A DNA stretch of 64,000 bases. It comes from Epichloe hybrida (Eukaryota > Ascomycota > Sordariomycetes > Hypocreales > Clavicipitaceae). This document shows positions 35,736 through 46,180 of the stretch, piece by piece (the first letter of the stretch is position 1; each line of letters opens with the position of its first letter). Position numbers and translations under genes: made by a program. Under the pieces are notes generated by a model. That model ran no database searches. It was not told the DNA's origin and saw only the letters and a list, made by a program, of their open reading frames with translations. Where the stretch lies: assembly GCA_019022495.1 (NCBI GenBank), contig JAFEKR010000006.1:3463632-3527631 (forward strand). Direction: 5' to 3'.

Positions 35736-36227
35736 TTACAACACCTTTTGAGCCAGCTCAAATAGGTCAAAAAAGGCCTCCCGCTCGATTTCGAATTTGG
35801 ACAGGCCGAGACCAAGAACCAAAGTCCTCCTATCATCGGGAGATTTGAGAGAGATATAACTAGCGATTTGCGCGGCGTAGAGTTGGCCCAAAGTCTCTCG
35901 ATCGTCTCCACCACCACCTAAAAGGGTTTTTGGAGACAAATGGGTGGAGGGAAGAAGTCCATGACTCGAAGTTGGAAGCGTCATTTCCACCATACCCGCA
36001 GATGAGCCTGTCAAGGGGACTTGGATCTTTCTCGTTTGTTAGCTTCTAGAAGCTGTTGGCTCTAACAAATGGAACGTTACCCATTGAGATAAACGCCCCT
36101 CCTGGCTGATGGTGACCAGGAGCTTATCGGAGAAGCTCAAGGACGTGACATCCGTCTTGATACCATTGACTGTCCCGGTAGCCTGCCGAGTCGGCACTGG
36201 GAACTCATCCTCCCTAAAATCGGCCAT
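35736..36227 (-). CDS. Proteasome assembly chaperone 3 (PAC3/Poc3-like)
   Basis: Two exons: 36227-36081 and 36026-35736, with a 54-nt intron, giving 145 residues. The start reads MADFREDEFPVPTRQATG. A first beta region has DVTSLSFSDKLLVTISQEGRLSQW, continued after splicing by IQVPLTGSSAGMV. A helix with YAAQIASYI and the closing strand RTLVLGLGLSKF match PAC3-family proteins. In the family this chaperone pairs with PAC4/Poc4 to build the alpha ring of the 20S proteasome. The intron acceptor is AAAG|. It is divergent from ECM16 with 284 bp between start codons. Length is normal for the family. Confidence 0.75.
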
Positions 36228-36511
36228 TGTTATTTGCAAGCGTTTTGGAGATATTTGTTGAGCGAGATTAAAGGACGGCTGTTTGACAGCCGGATAATAA
36301 CTGGGCATGAGACCCCGCGCTAGTCTTAAATCAGCTTGAGATTTTGGCGGTCTACCACGGCGCAAAATGTTTTTCGGGCCAAAAAAAACTCCCGGTTGGG
36401 ACAAGTCGAGATTGTTCAGCGCAAAAGCAGATTGTTTTCATTGTTTACGAAGCATCGCCGCCTCAATTAATCTCGTACAATGAAGAGTGCATCGCAGGGA
36501 TAAAAGACACA
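36228..36511. promoter_or_regulatory. Bidirectional promoter, PAC3-like/ECM16
   Basis: 284 bp between two opposed start codons, so both promoters are packed here. An in-frame upstream extension of ECM16 runs back to 36344 but is probably leader sequence. Confidence 0.55.
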
Positions 36512-39500
36512 ATGGCCAAATTTGTGCCTCGTCAGAGGAAGCACAAAGTGCTCGCCCGACAAAAAGCCCAAGAAAATGCCCAGCACGAGATCCAGGACAC
36601 GAACCAGGAAGTGCTGCCCGCCGCTAACGCCGAGAGCCAAGGGAAGAAGGCTCAATTGAAAAAGGATCTGCAGCAACAGGGCACTAAACTGAGCGGCAAG
36701 AAGGCGAAGCGATTCGAGAAATACATCGATAATATACTTCGCAAAGACGAGAACAAAGAACTTATTGCCAAGCTTGCCGAGCGTCGTATCGACACATCCC
36801 TTTTCGCAAGTAGTAGATCGCTCGGACAGGGCAAGGAAACAAAGAGGCAAGCACTATCGCGGGTCCTGCGAGAGCAAAGGGCGGGACTAGAAGGCGACGA
36901 AGACGTACTCTTCCAAGAGAGGACGGGGGCAGATGACGATTCAAAGGATTGCCACGACCATGAACACCACGACGTGGCGGCAATAAAGGCAGTTCCAGAA
37001 ACTGCAGAAACCCCCAAGACTGTTGTGCCGGATTCCAATCATACAGTTGTCGGATCAGGGTTGAAACGACAATTGGAACAGGATGACGAAGGCCGGCCTG
37101 TAATTAAGAAGAAGCGAAAGAGGGGGGGAATCAAAACTATAACCATCCCGCTAGAAGCCGCCACAGTCCTTCCAGAGATGGACGAGTCCGAGGATGAGGA
37201 GTGGGAGGGATTCAGTAACAACGACGAAGCACATGGCAACGGTGTAAAACTCTCGGATGAGAACGAGTGTAACGACGACGACGAAGATGACGAAGATGAC
37301 GAAGATGACGACAATAGTAAATCAGGTTCGGACTCCGGAGAGGAAACAAGCGACGATGAAGAAGACGACGAGTCTAGTTCGGATAGCTCAGATAGCTCAG
37401 ATAGTGATGAGAACGGCGGAGCAAAACCTACGACGCGGTCTTCCGCATTCAAAGCATGGGCGGTACAGCAACGAAATGAAGCCTTGGGCTACCAACCTCT
37501 TGGGAAAACCGGCCCGTTGGAAGTTCCCAAGCCAGACAACTTCGTGCCTCGCGCTCCCGAGCGAGACCCTTTGCCAATGGAGCTGCAGCCTACTGAGAAC
37601 GACGCAAGAAAAGCATACAGCGTCAACGTAACAAGGTCAGCAGAGATACAAGAAGCTCGCATGAAGTTGCCGGTAGTATCCGAAGAACAAAGGCTCATGG
37701 AGGCGATCCACAACAATGACATCGTTGTCATTTGCGGTGCAACGGGCTCGGGAAAGACCACCCAGGTCCCCCAATTTCTGTACGAAGCAGGCTACGGGTG
37801 CTCAGCGTCACCAACACCAGGAATGATTGCAGTTACGCAACCACGACGAGTAGCTGCTGTTTCCATGTCCAGACGAGTAGCGGATGAACTTGGCGATCAT
37901 TCCAAGGCTGTCGCCTATCAAATCCGATTCGAAGGCACTGTATCTGACAAGACTGCCATCAAGTTCTTGACAGACGGTGTCTTGTTGAGGGAGATAGCCC
38001 AGGATATCACTCTGCGAAAATATTCCGCCATCATCATTGATGAGGCACATGAGAGAAGTGTCAATACCGACATCCTGATTGGCATGCTTAGCCGAGTCAT
38101 CAAGCTTCGAGCTGAGTTATGCGAAGAAGATGCGAAAGTGAAGCCCCTGAAGCTCATCATCATGTCCGCCACTCTCAGGATAGAAGATTTGACAATGAAT
38201 TCGACATTGTTTCCCACACCTCCTCCCGTGCTGGAGGTGGAAGGTCGACAACACCCCGTCACCATTCATTTCGCCCGAAAAACGCACCATGACTATGTCG
38301 AGGAGGCCTTCCAAAAGATTGCCCGCGGTCACCGAAAACTGCCTCCTGGTGGGTTCCTAGTATTCCTCACCGGCCGCAACGAGATCTTGCAATTGACCAA
38401 GCGGCTGAAAAGTGCCTTTGGTGGCATGACCTCGGCTGAAGGTCCCAGGGTCAAGATCTCGGCGAGCGAAGCTCCGATGGAAGTCGAAGATATTGAATTC
38501 GGAGACGTGGATGATCACGGCGATGACATGGATGGTTTGCCGTCAGACGATGAGGATGACGAAGAAGAATTCCAGATCGAAGAGGACCAGGAAGCTGGGC
38601 CTTTGAAAATGCAGATACTTCCGTTGTACTCCCTCCTACCGACCCGGGAGCAGCTGAGGGTCTTTGAACCAGCACCAGAAGGCACTCGACAAGTCATCTT
38701 GGCAACCAATGTTGCAGAAACCAGTTTGACCATTCCAGGTACCAGGTTCGTTTTTGACTGCGGACGATCCAAGGAACGGCAATACCATCGCCGAAGCGGC
38801 GTCCAGAGCTACGAGATTGGTTGGATCAGCAAGGCCAGCGCAAACCAGCGGTCGGGTCGTGCTGGTCGAACTGGACCAGGTCACTGTTACCGGTTGTATT
38901 CATCGGCAGTGTATGAAAGGGACTTCCAGCCGTTCGCCGACCCTGAACTTCTTCGCACGCCGATTGAGGGTATTGTGCTGCAATTGAAGGCCATGAATCT
39001 TCAGAATGTCATCAATTTCCCCTTCCCGACCCCACCGGAGCGCCAGAGTCTGGCCAAAGCAGAAAAGCTCCTCACCTATCTATCGGCATTATCTACATCT
39101 GGCCAAGTCACACAGATTGGCAAAACTATGTCGGTCTTTCCGCTGTCCCCTCGTTTCGCAAGAATCCTACTCGTCGGCCACTTACACAACTGCTTACCGT
39201 ATACCATTGCGCTGGTGGCTGGCCTATCTGCAGGAGAAGTCTTTCTCCCAGAAGCGCAAGCAATACCGCAGTTGACTGTGAGAGAAGACATCGATATTCG
39301 AACCACGGCGGACATTGTGGCTGAGGATCGGCAAGCGAATGTGCGCCGCCTGTTCAATGAGGTCCACAAGAACTTTTGTTATCTGGACGACAGGTCCGAT
39401 GCCATCAAGTTGCTCCAGGTCGTGGGCGAGTTCGCACATGAACCGACCGAGAGTTGGTGTGAGAGACACTTTGTCAGGTTCAAGGTTCTCAAGGAAATCC

Positions 39501-40153
39501 AGCAGCTGAGGAAGCAAATCACGGAGCTTCTGAGAAACAACATGGCCTCGTTTGCGAACCTGAAGTATCAGGACAAGCTTGACCCTCCAACACCGAAGCA
39601 GGTCAGCGCCCTGAAGCAAATGGCTGCCGCAGGATTCGTCGATCAGGTCGCCATCCGTGCAGATCTCGCCCCCGCGCCTCCAGAGCAGTTTCGGAGACCC
39701 AAGCGAGCTATTGACGTGCCTTTCATGCCGCTCATCCCCTTGCACGACATCCAGGGACCAGAGCATGACAGTCTGGTGTACATTCATCCCACCTCGCCGT
39801 TGGCTCATCTGAGCATTCAAGAGTGTCCCGAGTACATTGTGTACTCGTATCTTCATCGGGCCACCCCATCCGGGTTGGACCCTGAGAAGAAACCGAAAAC
39901 CCGCATGCATTCTCTCACAGACGTCACCGGGGGCCAATTATCAGGCTTGGCAAAGGGCACGCCACTTCTCAGCTATGGAAAGCCCATCAAAGAGATCAAG
40001 GCGGCGGCAGTGACGGCGGACGGGGCCATGACGAGAGAATGCTGGGTCGTTCCCTACCTGCGGGCGGAGAACACAGGAGGACAGGGCTGGCCATTGCCCG
40101 CGGAAAAGGTCAAGCAAAAAAAGGTTGCGGGTAAGGGATGGGTTGTAGAATAG
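36512..40153 (+). CDS. ECM16: DEAH-box RNA helicase Ecm16/Dhr1
   Basis: Single-exon gene of 1213 residues. The start MAKFVPRQRKHKVLARQ is chosen because it is family-like; the frame is open 56 codons further up. The N-terminal third is basic, then strongly acidic/Ser-rich (DDDEDDEDDEDDD). Helicase motifs: GATGSGKTTQVPQF near residue 409, TQPRRVAAVSMS, IIIDEAHERS near 509, IIMSATL, a long acidic insert, NVAETSLTIPG, and QRSGRAGRTGPG. HA2 and OB-type C-terminal domains follow. In yeast Dhr1 unwinds U3 snoRNA from pre-18S rRNA in the nucleolus (DHX37 in animals). Fits expected length. Confidence 0.95.
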   Translation: MAKFVPRQRKHKVLARQKAQENAQHEIQDTNQEVLPAANAESQGKKAQLKKDLQQQGTKLSGKKAKRFEKYIDNILRKDENKELIAKLAERRIDTSLFASSRSLGQGKETKRQALSRVLREQRAGLEGDEDVLFQERTGADDDSKDCHDHEHHDVAAIKAVPETAETPKTVVPDSNHTVVGSGLKRQLEQDDEGRPVIKKKRKRGGIKTITIPLEAATVLPEMDESEDEEWEGFSNNDEAHGNGVKLSDENECNDDDEDDEDDEDDDNSKSGSDSGEETSDDEEDDESSSDSSDSSDSDENGGAKPTTRSSAFKAWAVQQRNEALGYQPLGKTGPLEVPKPDNFVPRAPERDPLPMELQPTENDARKAYSVNVTRSAEIQEARMKLPVVSEEQRLMEAIHNNDIVVICGATGSGKTTQVPQFLYEAGYGCSASPTPGMIAVTQPRRVAAVSMSRRVADELGDHSKAVAYQIRFEGTVSDKTAIKFLTDGVLLREIAQDITLRKYSAIIIDEAHERSVNTDILIGMLSRVIKLRAELCEEDAKVKPLKLIIMSATLRIEDLTMNSTLFPTPPPVLEVEGRQHPVTIHFARKTHHDYVEEAFQKIARGHRKLPPGGFLVFLTGRNEILQLTKRLKSAFGGMTSAEGPRVKISASEAPMEVEDIEFGDVDDHGDDMDGLPSDDEDDEEEFQIEEDQEAGPLKMQILPLYSLLPTREQLRVFEPAPEGTRQVILATNVAETSLTIPGTRFVFDCGRSKERQYHRRSGVQSYEIGWISKASANQRSGRAGRTGPGHCYRLYSSAVYERDFQPFADPELLRTPIEGIVLQLKAMNLQNVINFPFPTPPERQSLAKAEKLLTYLSALSTSGQVTQIGKTMSVFPLSPRFARILLVGHLHNCLPYTIALVAGLSAGEVFLPEAQAIPQLTVREDIDIRTTADIVAEDRQANVRRLFNEVHKNFCYLDDRSDAIKLLQVVGEFAHEPTESWCERHFVRFKVLKEIQQLRKQITELLRNNMASFANLKYQDKLDPPTPKQVSALKQMAAAGFVDQVAIRADLAPAPPEQFRRPKRAIDVPFMPLIPLHDIQGPEHDSLVYIHPTSPLAHLSIQECPEYIVYSYLHRATPSGLDPEKKPKTRMHSLTDVTGGQLSGLAKGTPLLSYGKPIKEIKAAAVTADGAMTRECWVVPYLRAENTGGQGWPLPAEKVKQKKVAGKGWVVE

Positions 40154-40636
40154 ACGGCACGAAGGTTTCCAATAAAATATCTGCATACAGTGACCCATGA
40201 ACAAGACGCATCGATGGCTTGATGGAACTGTGCACACCATGAAACGACCACCAACTACACTTGCGAAGCAACTCGTTCCCAGCGCTCCCAACGTCGTCTC
40301 CATCGCAAATAATGCTCCGTGCGAAAACCTATTACCCAACATGAATCAGAATGTGCCTCAGGCGATCCACCAGCTCTTGGCTTGGCTCCCGGGAAGAATG
40401 CAAGTCTGTCTGTCACGCCGACCACCCACCCTTTACACCATGGCAGCGTCATAAACGCATCATCCACCCGCACCATCGAGATCGACCCAACCACGCCTCC
40501 ATCATACCTACATGACTTCCCCAAGCACACAAACTAAAACTACATGTATCCCATCATCTTCTCAGCGTCGCCATCACCGGGAGAAGTCAAAGAAACCCAT
40601 TTCAACAGATAGAGGACTCTTCAAAGCCAAGCCACA
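40154..40636. other. Intergenic, ECM16 to small membrane protein
   Basis: 483 bp with no supported gene. ORFs on both strands are short and compositionally random. It serves as 3' flank and promoter. Confidence 0.5.
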
Positions 40637-41246
40637 ATGGTCACACCAAGAGCATCAGCAGGTCTCTTACGAAACCACATCAAGCTGACGCCCCGCGCCA
40701 TCGGCGCATCACCTCGCTACATCTCAGCCACGCGAGTCTCGCGCGTCAAAGACGACCTCGGTGGCCCAGGAGGACAGAAGCCTCCCCCAACCAAGCCCGG
40801 TGGTCCAGAAGCCATCCGTCGAAATTGGTACGTCAAATTTTCACCATACCGCTGCCAGGTCCCCGGTCCCCAAAAAGTGTCATCACTAGCCTAGGCATTC
40901 CGGGGAAAGGAAGGCGTGATTTCCAGGAAAGAAAGTAAACGTGATCTGCTGACGCGACGTGAATACTAATAGGTTCGCAATCGGCGGCGGCGCCCTCCTC
41001 CTAGCAGCGGCGTACTCATACCTCACTGCCCCCAAGGAAACCAAAGAGGCGGTCGAGAGGAGAGCAGTCGAGCTGGAGAAGAAGGCTGAGAGCAAAGCTG
41101 GCATAAGCGGGCTTGCCCCCATCAAGGAGGATGCCGTGGAGGTGGGCAGGAATGTGGCTGCGCAGACGAAGGAGCAGGCGGCGAAGACGATGAAGGATCT
41201 GAGTGGGCGGGGGGAGACGGACCAGAGGAGCTTTCGACATGAGTAG
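40637..41246 (+). CDS. Small predicted mitochondrial membrane protein, unknown
   Basis: Two exons: 40637-40827 and 40973-41246, giving 154 residues. The N-terminus (VTPRASAGLLRNHIKLTPRA) is basic and acid-free, like a mitochondrial presequence. A Pro/Gly stretch PGGQKPPPTKPGGPEAIRRNW leads into one hydrophobic span, FAIGGGALLLAAAYSYL, interrupted by the intron just before it. The rest is a Lys/Glu-rich amphipathic helix. I do not recognise a named family; similar small proteins are widespread in Pezizomycotina. The splice TG|G restores Trp and the frame. A role in the inner membrane is inference. Confidence 0.68.
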
Positions 41247-41796
41247 AAAGAACATGGTCTCGAAGGAAAAAGGGGGGATGGGCCACCTTTGAAGAAGTTG
41301 AGGACCATTGGGCCGTCAGTTTCGTCATGTCGATGGTGTTGTCTGCGCTGCGTTGTGATGTGCGGGTACTGTTGGTCGAGCCATGGTTCCTAATAATAAA
41401 CTCTTAACCGGGAGCCTGGAGGGCAATCATCTGGACGGGCTTGGTCATGTGCCTCGAATGTTATCTGGAGCTCTTGATGGCTGGCGTTCAAGTCATCAAT
41501 TGAGTCAAGTGACGATTGCTGTCGGGATTGGTCTGACGCCTGCCGAGCTGTCTTGTGCCGGCCGCACAATAATACCATTTTACTTTTGAACAAACACCAG
41601 AAGCTAGTGTTCGAATTTTCTTGGTGCTATGGATGCATAATATGCGAGGTTTTATATTCGAAAAATAGTCATTGACCATTAATACAGTAGACCGTGAAAC
41701 TGCCACTGCAACACGCCAAACGCCGGTCCAAGACATAGCTACTCTTTGCTTCTTTTCCTTGACAAAAAGACTCCTGCATGTGACAACGACCATCAT

Positions 41797-43767
41797 TCAC
41801 CTACGGCCGCCCCTATTTGGTTGCCGGGGCTGGCTGCCATACGTCCTTCTGCCCTGAACTCTGTCTCTGCTCATCGATTGTCCGAGATTGATGTCTACGC
41901 GCGGCGGCGTGGTGAATCCGAAGCTCTTGGCAATACGGGCCAAGTCCAACTTGTGCACATCGTAAACAGATCGCAAGCTGTGCGATGCATACGCATGCAA
42001 ATATGACTTGAACGCCTCTTTGGCGCTCTGTTGCAAATAGTAGTTCTTTCCAATCAGCTTCTCAAGCTGAGACTGCACGTTGACAATCTTCTTGGCGGGG
42101 AACTCGAACTCGACGACGGGCACGCGAGCGGCTTTCAGGTGCGACAGGAAGCCAACTTCGTTGGGCTGAAGGAACAACAGGCTGCGACCCTTTGTGTTGG
42201 CGCCACGAGCAGTACGGCCGACTCGGTGAATGTAATCACGGGTGTTGTCAGGGGGGTCAAACTGAACGATAAAATCGACAGCAGGAATCTAAAATTACCA
42301 GTTTGTCAGCGGCGGTCGATGTGCAATCTCTGCATCCCGTCATGTCATTCAGTGCTTACATCGAGGCCACGGGCAGCAACGTCAGTGCAAATCAAAATGC
42401 CATGCTCCGCGTTGCTGAATTCGAAAAAGGTATTGGTACGCTTTTGCTGCTTCTGTTTGCCGTGGAGATCCAGCACGGGGCAGTCAATGTAGTTGAGAAG
42501 CTCGGCATAGTACTTGACCGAGGCACAGCTGCTGAAAAATACAATGACCTTCTTCTTCTTGGCCTGCATTCGTCGCAAGAAGGAGAAGAGCAGAATAAAT
42601 CGCTTGTCGGCGTCACAGAGAACATAGCCCTGTTCCAATCCATCAACTGTACTAAACTGCTTTTCTTCGTCGACGTTGATGTATAGTGGGCCAGGTCGCA
42701 AAGAAATTCGGGCAAGATCCTCTGTCGTTACTGTCAGCATAGAGCCTCTATTTTCGGGGATTGGGGAGTTCCAAAGTGCTACTTGCCGACTTTCGTAGTC
42801 TGCGTTGCGGAGAACAACATTGTCTGGCGATCGTCGTTGGACAAGACCTTGACAATTTGTCGAATTTCGTCTTCGAAACCAACTTCCAAAATTCGGTCCG
42901 CCTCGTCAATAATTAAAGACTTTAAGTTCTTGAACACGAATGGCGTGTTCAGTAAGTGATCGAGAAGTCGCCCAGGGGTGGCAATCAGCAGGTTCACACC
43001 CTTGGAAAGCTTCTCGGCCTCTGCTTTCCTATTGGCACCCCCAATGACAATGCCATATGTCTGGGAATGGTGTTTCATGAGTTCACGAGCTACGCCGAAG
43101 ATCTGTAGCGCCAGCTCGCGGGTGGGCGACACAACAATTACACCAGTGCCGTTTCTAGGCTTGAATCTCAAGGCGCTGAGAATTTCGATCGCGGGAATCA
43201 AGAACGCGAGCGTCTTGCCGGAACCAGTCTTGGCGGCACCGAGAACATCTTTTCCTGCCAAAAGAGGAGGAATAGCCTTTTAAAAGATAACATTAGTCTT
43301 CGCACAAGATGAAAAATTGGACGAATGTGCGTTTGCCATTAGCGGCGGCGATCGGTACGTACGACTTTCTGAATCGCTGTCATCTTGGTGAAACCCATTT
43401 CACCGATCGCCTTCATAGTCTTATCAGAAAGCTTCAACTGCTCGAACAGCTCAGAATCAGTGGTCGGGGGGAGTATGGGAGCGCCATCAGTAGGCAGTTC
43501 ACCAACAGTGTCGTCGGCGGCATCGTCGTTATTTTCGTCCTCGTCACCAGACTCTTCCTCGGCTTCGTCTCTTTCGTCTTCAACAGAGTCTTCCTCTACG
43601 TCTTCGTCTTCTTCGGCACTTTCCTCGTCTTCGCTGGCTTCCTCAGGCTGAGGCTGGAGCTTGGGGACAGGGTTCTTGGCCTTCTTGGATTTTTTGGACA
43701 AGGCGGTAGCGTTGACAACAGGTTCAGCGCCATTGCGCTTTCTTTTTTTGGCTATACCGTCGCCCAT
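41797..43767 (-). CDS. HAS1: DEAD-box RNA helicase Has1
   Basis: Four exons: 43767-43363, 43276-42787, 42721-42360 and 42288-41797, giving 582 residues. Start [13 protein letters not shown] is preferred; an in-frame ATG at 43827 would add 20 residues. The N-terminus is acidic after a short basic patch. Motifs: MTAIQ (Q motif), [31 protein letters not shown] in [12 protein letters not shown], then [14 protein letters not shown] and HRVGRTARG. Has1 acts in both 40S and 60S assembly (DDX18 in animals). Intron 2 uses a GC donor (G|GCAAGT), forced by the conserved [15 protein letters not shown]; intron 1 ends in AAAAG. Confidence 0.94.
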
Positions 43768-44423
43768 GTTGAAAATATTGGCGATAAATGCAGGCAGATT
43801 TGGCGAGTCAACGGCCTTCCTCTCCAATCCTGTTTATGTCGTCGTGTGTCTTGTCGTAGTGATAGAATAGTTGGGCAAGGTCAAAAAAAGCTGCGATAGG
43901 TGGGATTGCGATAAGAGAAAAACGTTGCTGATAAGAAGAAAAAAAATTGGCCCACACCAACGCGCCAAGCAGGAAGCCACAAGATCCACACCCTCGTGAT
44001 CCCTCATGATTGGCCCATGTGCCTATAATTTTTCAATGCTGTATGTATTGTAAGGGAAAGAAGCATCTTGAAATTCTAGCAAGTCCAACCATCCATGGAG
44101 CTTGACACATTCACCCTTTTTTATTTTCGGCACTGGTAATATTTCATCTTGCTACGGGCAGAAAATCCTTAGTATTCATAGTATTTACTGGTTTCGCTTC
44201 TCTATATACATATATCGTCTATATATCGTCTACCGCAAGGTCCTTCTTATTGGTACACGCAGCTCGGGCGTTCAAGCTTGCTCAAATCTACATTGTACCA
44301 AAGGCAAAATCATCATCAGTAGATGGCTTCTTCTTAGCGCACGTCCTAATCTTGATCTTCTCCCCTGTGGATTGGTCTTTTCAGTCGACCCTTTTTTTTT
44401 TTCAAGGGGGAAAGTAAGTCGTT
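43768..44423. other. Intergenic, HAS1 promoter and NMO 3' flank
   Basis: 656 bp with no supported gene. The HAS1 promoter lies near 43800-44000. A TATATCGTC word repeats near 44213-44230. Confidence 0.5.
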
Positions 44424-45479
44424 TTACAACTTGCTCTTGGAATTCAGATACACACTGGCGAGCCTGAGCTGATCGACGGCTTCTGCCACCATTTCATCTA
44501 CGATTTCCTTGGCGGGTTGAATCTTGGTAATGGCGCCAGCAACCTGGCCCATGAGATGAGGAAACTCGATATCCTCTACATCGTTGGCGAAGTCATGCTC
44601 GATGGGAATAATACCTTTGTCACAAAGTTCCTGGGCTGCGTTCCCCCTGGCATGCCACGCTTTGAGGTACGAGTTCAGCTTGGCTCGCAACGGCCGGCCA
44701 GTGAGGACAAGGGTGCGGTCGGTCTCGGAGAAATCGCATGATACTACAGCCTTTTTGTGTTCGTCGGCGCTTGCAGCTTCGGTCGAGGCGACGAATCGAG
44801 TGCCCACCCACACGCCGACAGCACCTTGCATGAGGGAGCTAGCCAGCCCTCGCCCGTTGTGAATGCCACCAGCAGCGACTACCAGAGCAGTCTGACCCTT
44901 CAGCATCGGTGGCTTGTAGCGACGGGCAACATCGACGATGGAGGGAATCAAGACAGAGTTGGCGACATCGCCCGTGTGGCCACCCCCTTCAGTGCCTTGG
45001 CCGCAGATGATATCAACGCCGCGATCCAAAGCCTTGACAGCATGCTTGGGGTGGCCAACCATGTTCATGACGAGGATGTTGTGCTTGTGAAACTTATCAA
45101 TGACCTCCTTGTCAGGAACACCCACAGCAGAGACAAACAAGCAAGCGCCACTCTCGATGATGAGATCAACAAGCTCATCAAGTTTGCCATGGGTGTAGTC
45201 GTGGTTGGTCTTTCGGGCGTTGCCGCCGACTTGTGGGAGGGCCAAGTCAACGCCAAACGGAAGGTTCGGTTGCTTGAAATTGGCCTTCATCTCGTCGATA
45301 ATGTCTTGCAATTGCTGGGGAGTATATTGGAAGCCACCGATGACACCAAGGCCACCAGCATTAGAGACAGCAGCTGCCAGCTCACCACCAGACGTGTGCG
45401 CCATACCAGCAAGCACGATTGGATGCTGGATGTTCAGCAGGGTGGTGAGAGGCGTTGTGATGGGACCGGAGGGCGCCAT
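44424..45479 (-). CDS. Nitronate monooxygenase (2-nitropropane dioxygenase family)
   Basis: Single-exon gene. The start at 45479 (MAPSGPITTPLTTLLNIQHP) gives 351 residues; an ATG at 45503 would add eight. The TIM-barrel NMO fold is recognisable: IVLAGMAHTSGGELAAAVSNAGGLGVIGG at the start, GQGTEGGGHTGDVANSVLIP for FMN/substrate phosphate, and ALVVAAGGIHNGRGLASSLMQGAVGVWVGTRF. The family uses FMN and oxygen to oxidise nitronates such as propionate 3-nitronate, a plant and fungal toxicant, to aldehydes. Some relatives are NADH:quinone reductases, which cannot be excluded. The C-terminus lacks a clear PTS1 signal. Confidence 0.87.
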   Translation of the reverse strand: MAPSGPITTPLTTLLNIQHPIVLAGMAHTSGGELAAAVSNAGGLGVIGGFQYTPQQLQDIIDEMKANFKQPNLPFGVDLALPQVGGNARKTNHDYTHGKLDELVDLIIESGACLFVSAVGVPDKEVIDKFHKHNILVMNMVGHPKHAVKALDRGVDIICGQGTEGGGHTGDVANSVLIPSIVDVARRYKPPMLKGQTALVVAAGGIHNGRGLASSLMQGAVGVWVGTRFVASTEAASADEHKKAVVSCDFSETDRTLVLTGRPLRAKLNSYLKAWHARGNAAQELCDKGIIPIEHDFANDVEDIEFPHLMGQVAGAITKIQPAKEIVDEMVAEAVDQLRLASVYLNSKSKL

Positions 45480-46180
45480 GATGAAGTTCGCTTTATTCCG
45501 CAACTAGAATGGGTGTCGTGATTTTGATCGAACGAAGGTGCAAGACTGGCTGTCGAATGTCGCGCGTTAGAGACTCAACACCGACTTTGGAAAAGGGAAG
45601 GGTGCCGACATGAAGATTGACTCACCAAATGTAGTCAGACAAGGTGAGTTGATATACCTCGAGACGCGCCGTCTCTGGCAAATGGCAAACGGCAAACGGG
45701 ATTGATTAGCACCAGACTTACCGAGACGGCCGAGCTCACCGTGGGCCAGCACCAATCGGCATCGGAAACAGTGCAGAAGAGAAGTCTGCTTGGCGGATGC
45801 TCGCCCCCCCGGAGGCGGGGAAACCCGCCATCGCCATCGCCGTCCACTGCAGTGCGGGGGAGCCGACACCCAACCGAGGCTGCGGCGAGGCGAGGCAGAC
45901 CCCTCACCGAGGAACGACACTGTCAACTGACAAGGGGCGGCTCGCCCCCTCTGTCAATGTCGTTGGAGTTGGCTGCAGCACCAATATGTACTCCCGGATA
46001 CCTCACCACTCTACGGCGAAAACAACATTGTTAAATGCAAAGTTCTGTTTAGTACATTACTACGCTCGCTAATGGTAGTAGTAAAACAATGCTGCGCCTC
46101 GTATCATCTACTCTCCAATAGCAGATGTTACTGGTCCAAAGACCGCCCCCTGTCTATAGGATTTTGATATCATACGCTCT
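45480..46180. other. Intergenic, NMO promoter region
   Basis: 701 bp. GC-rich with imperfect inverted words around 45795-45850 (GGCGGG/CCCGCC type). ORFs in both directions are short and Pro/Arg-rich. No gene supported. Confidence 0.5.

Noticed and set aside
36344..36511. 56-codon N-terminal extension of ECM16
   Set aside because: The family start MAKFVPRQRKHK lies inside; the extension overlaps the divergent promoter.
40197..40537. Short ORFs between ECM16 and the small membrane protein
   Set aside because: Both strands give short, compositionally random peptides without splice continuation.
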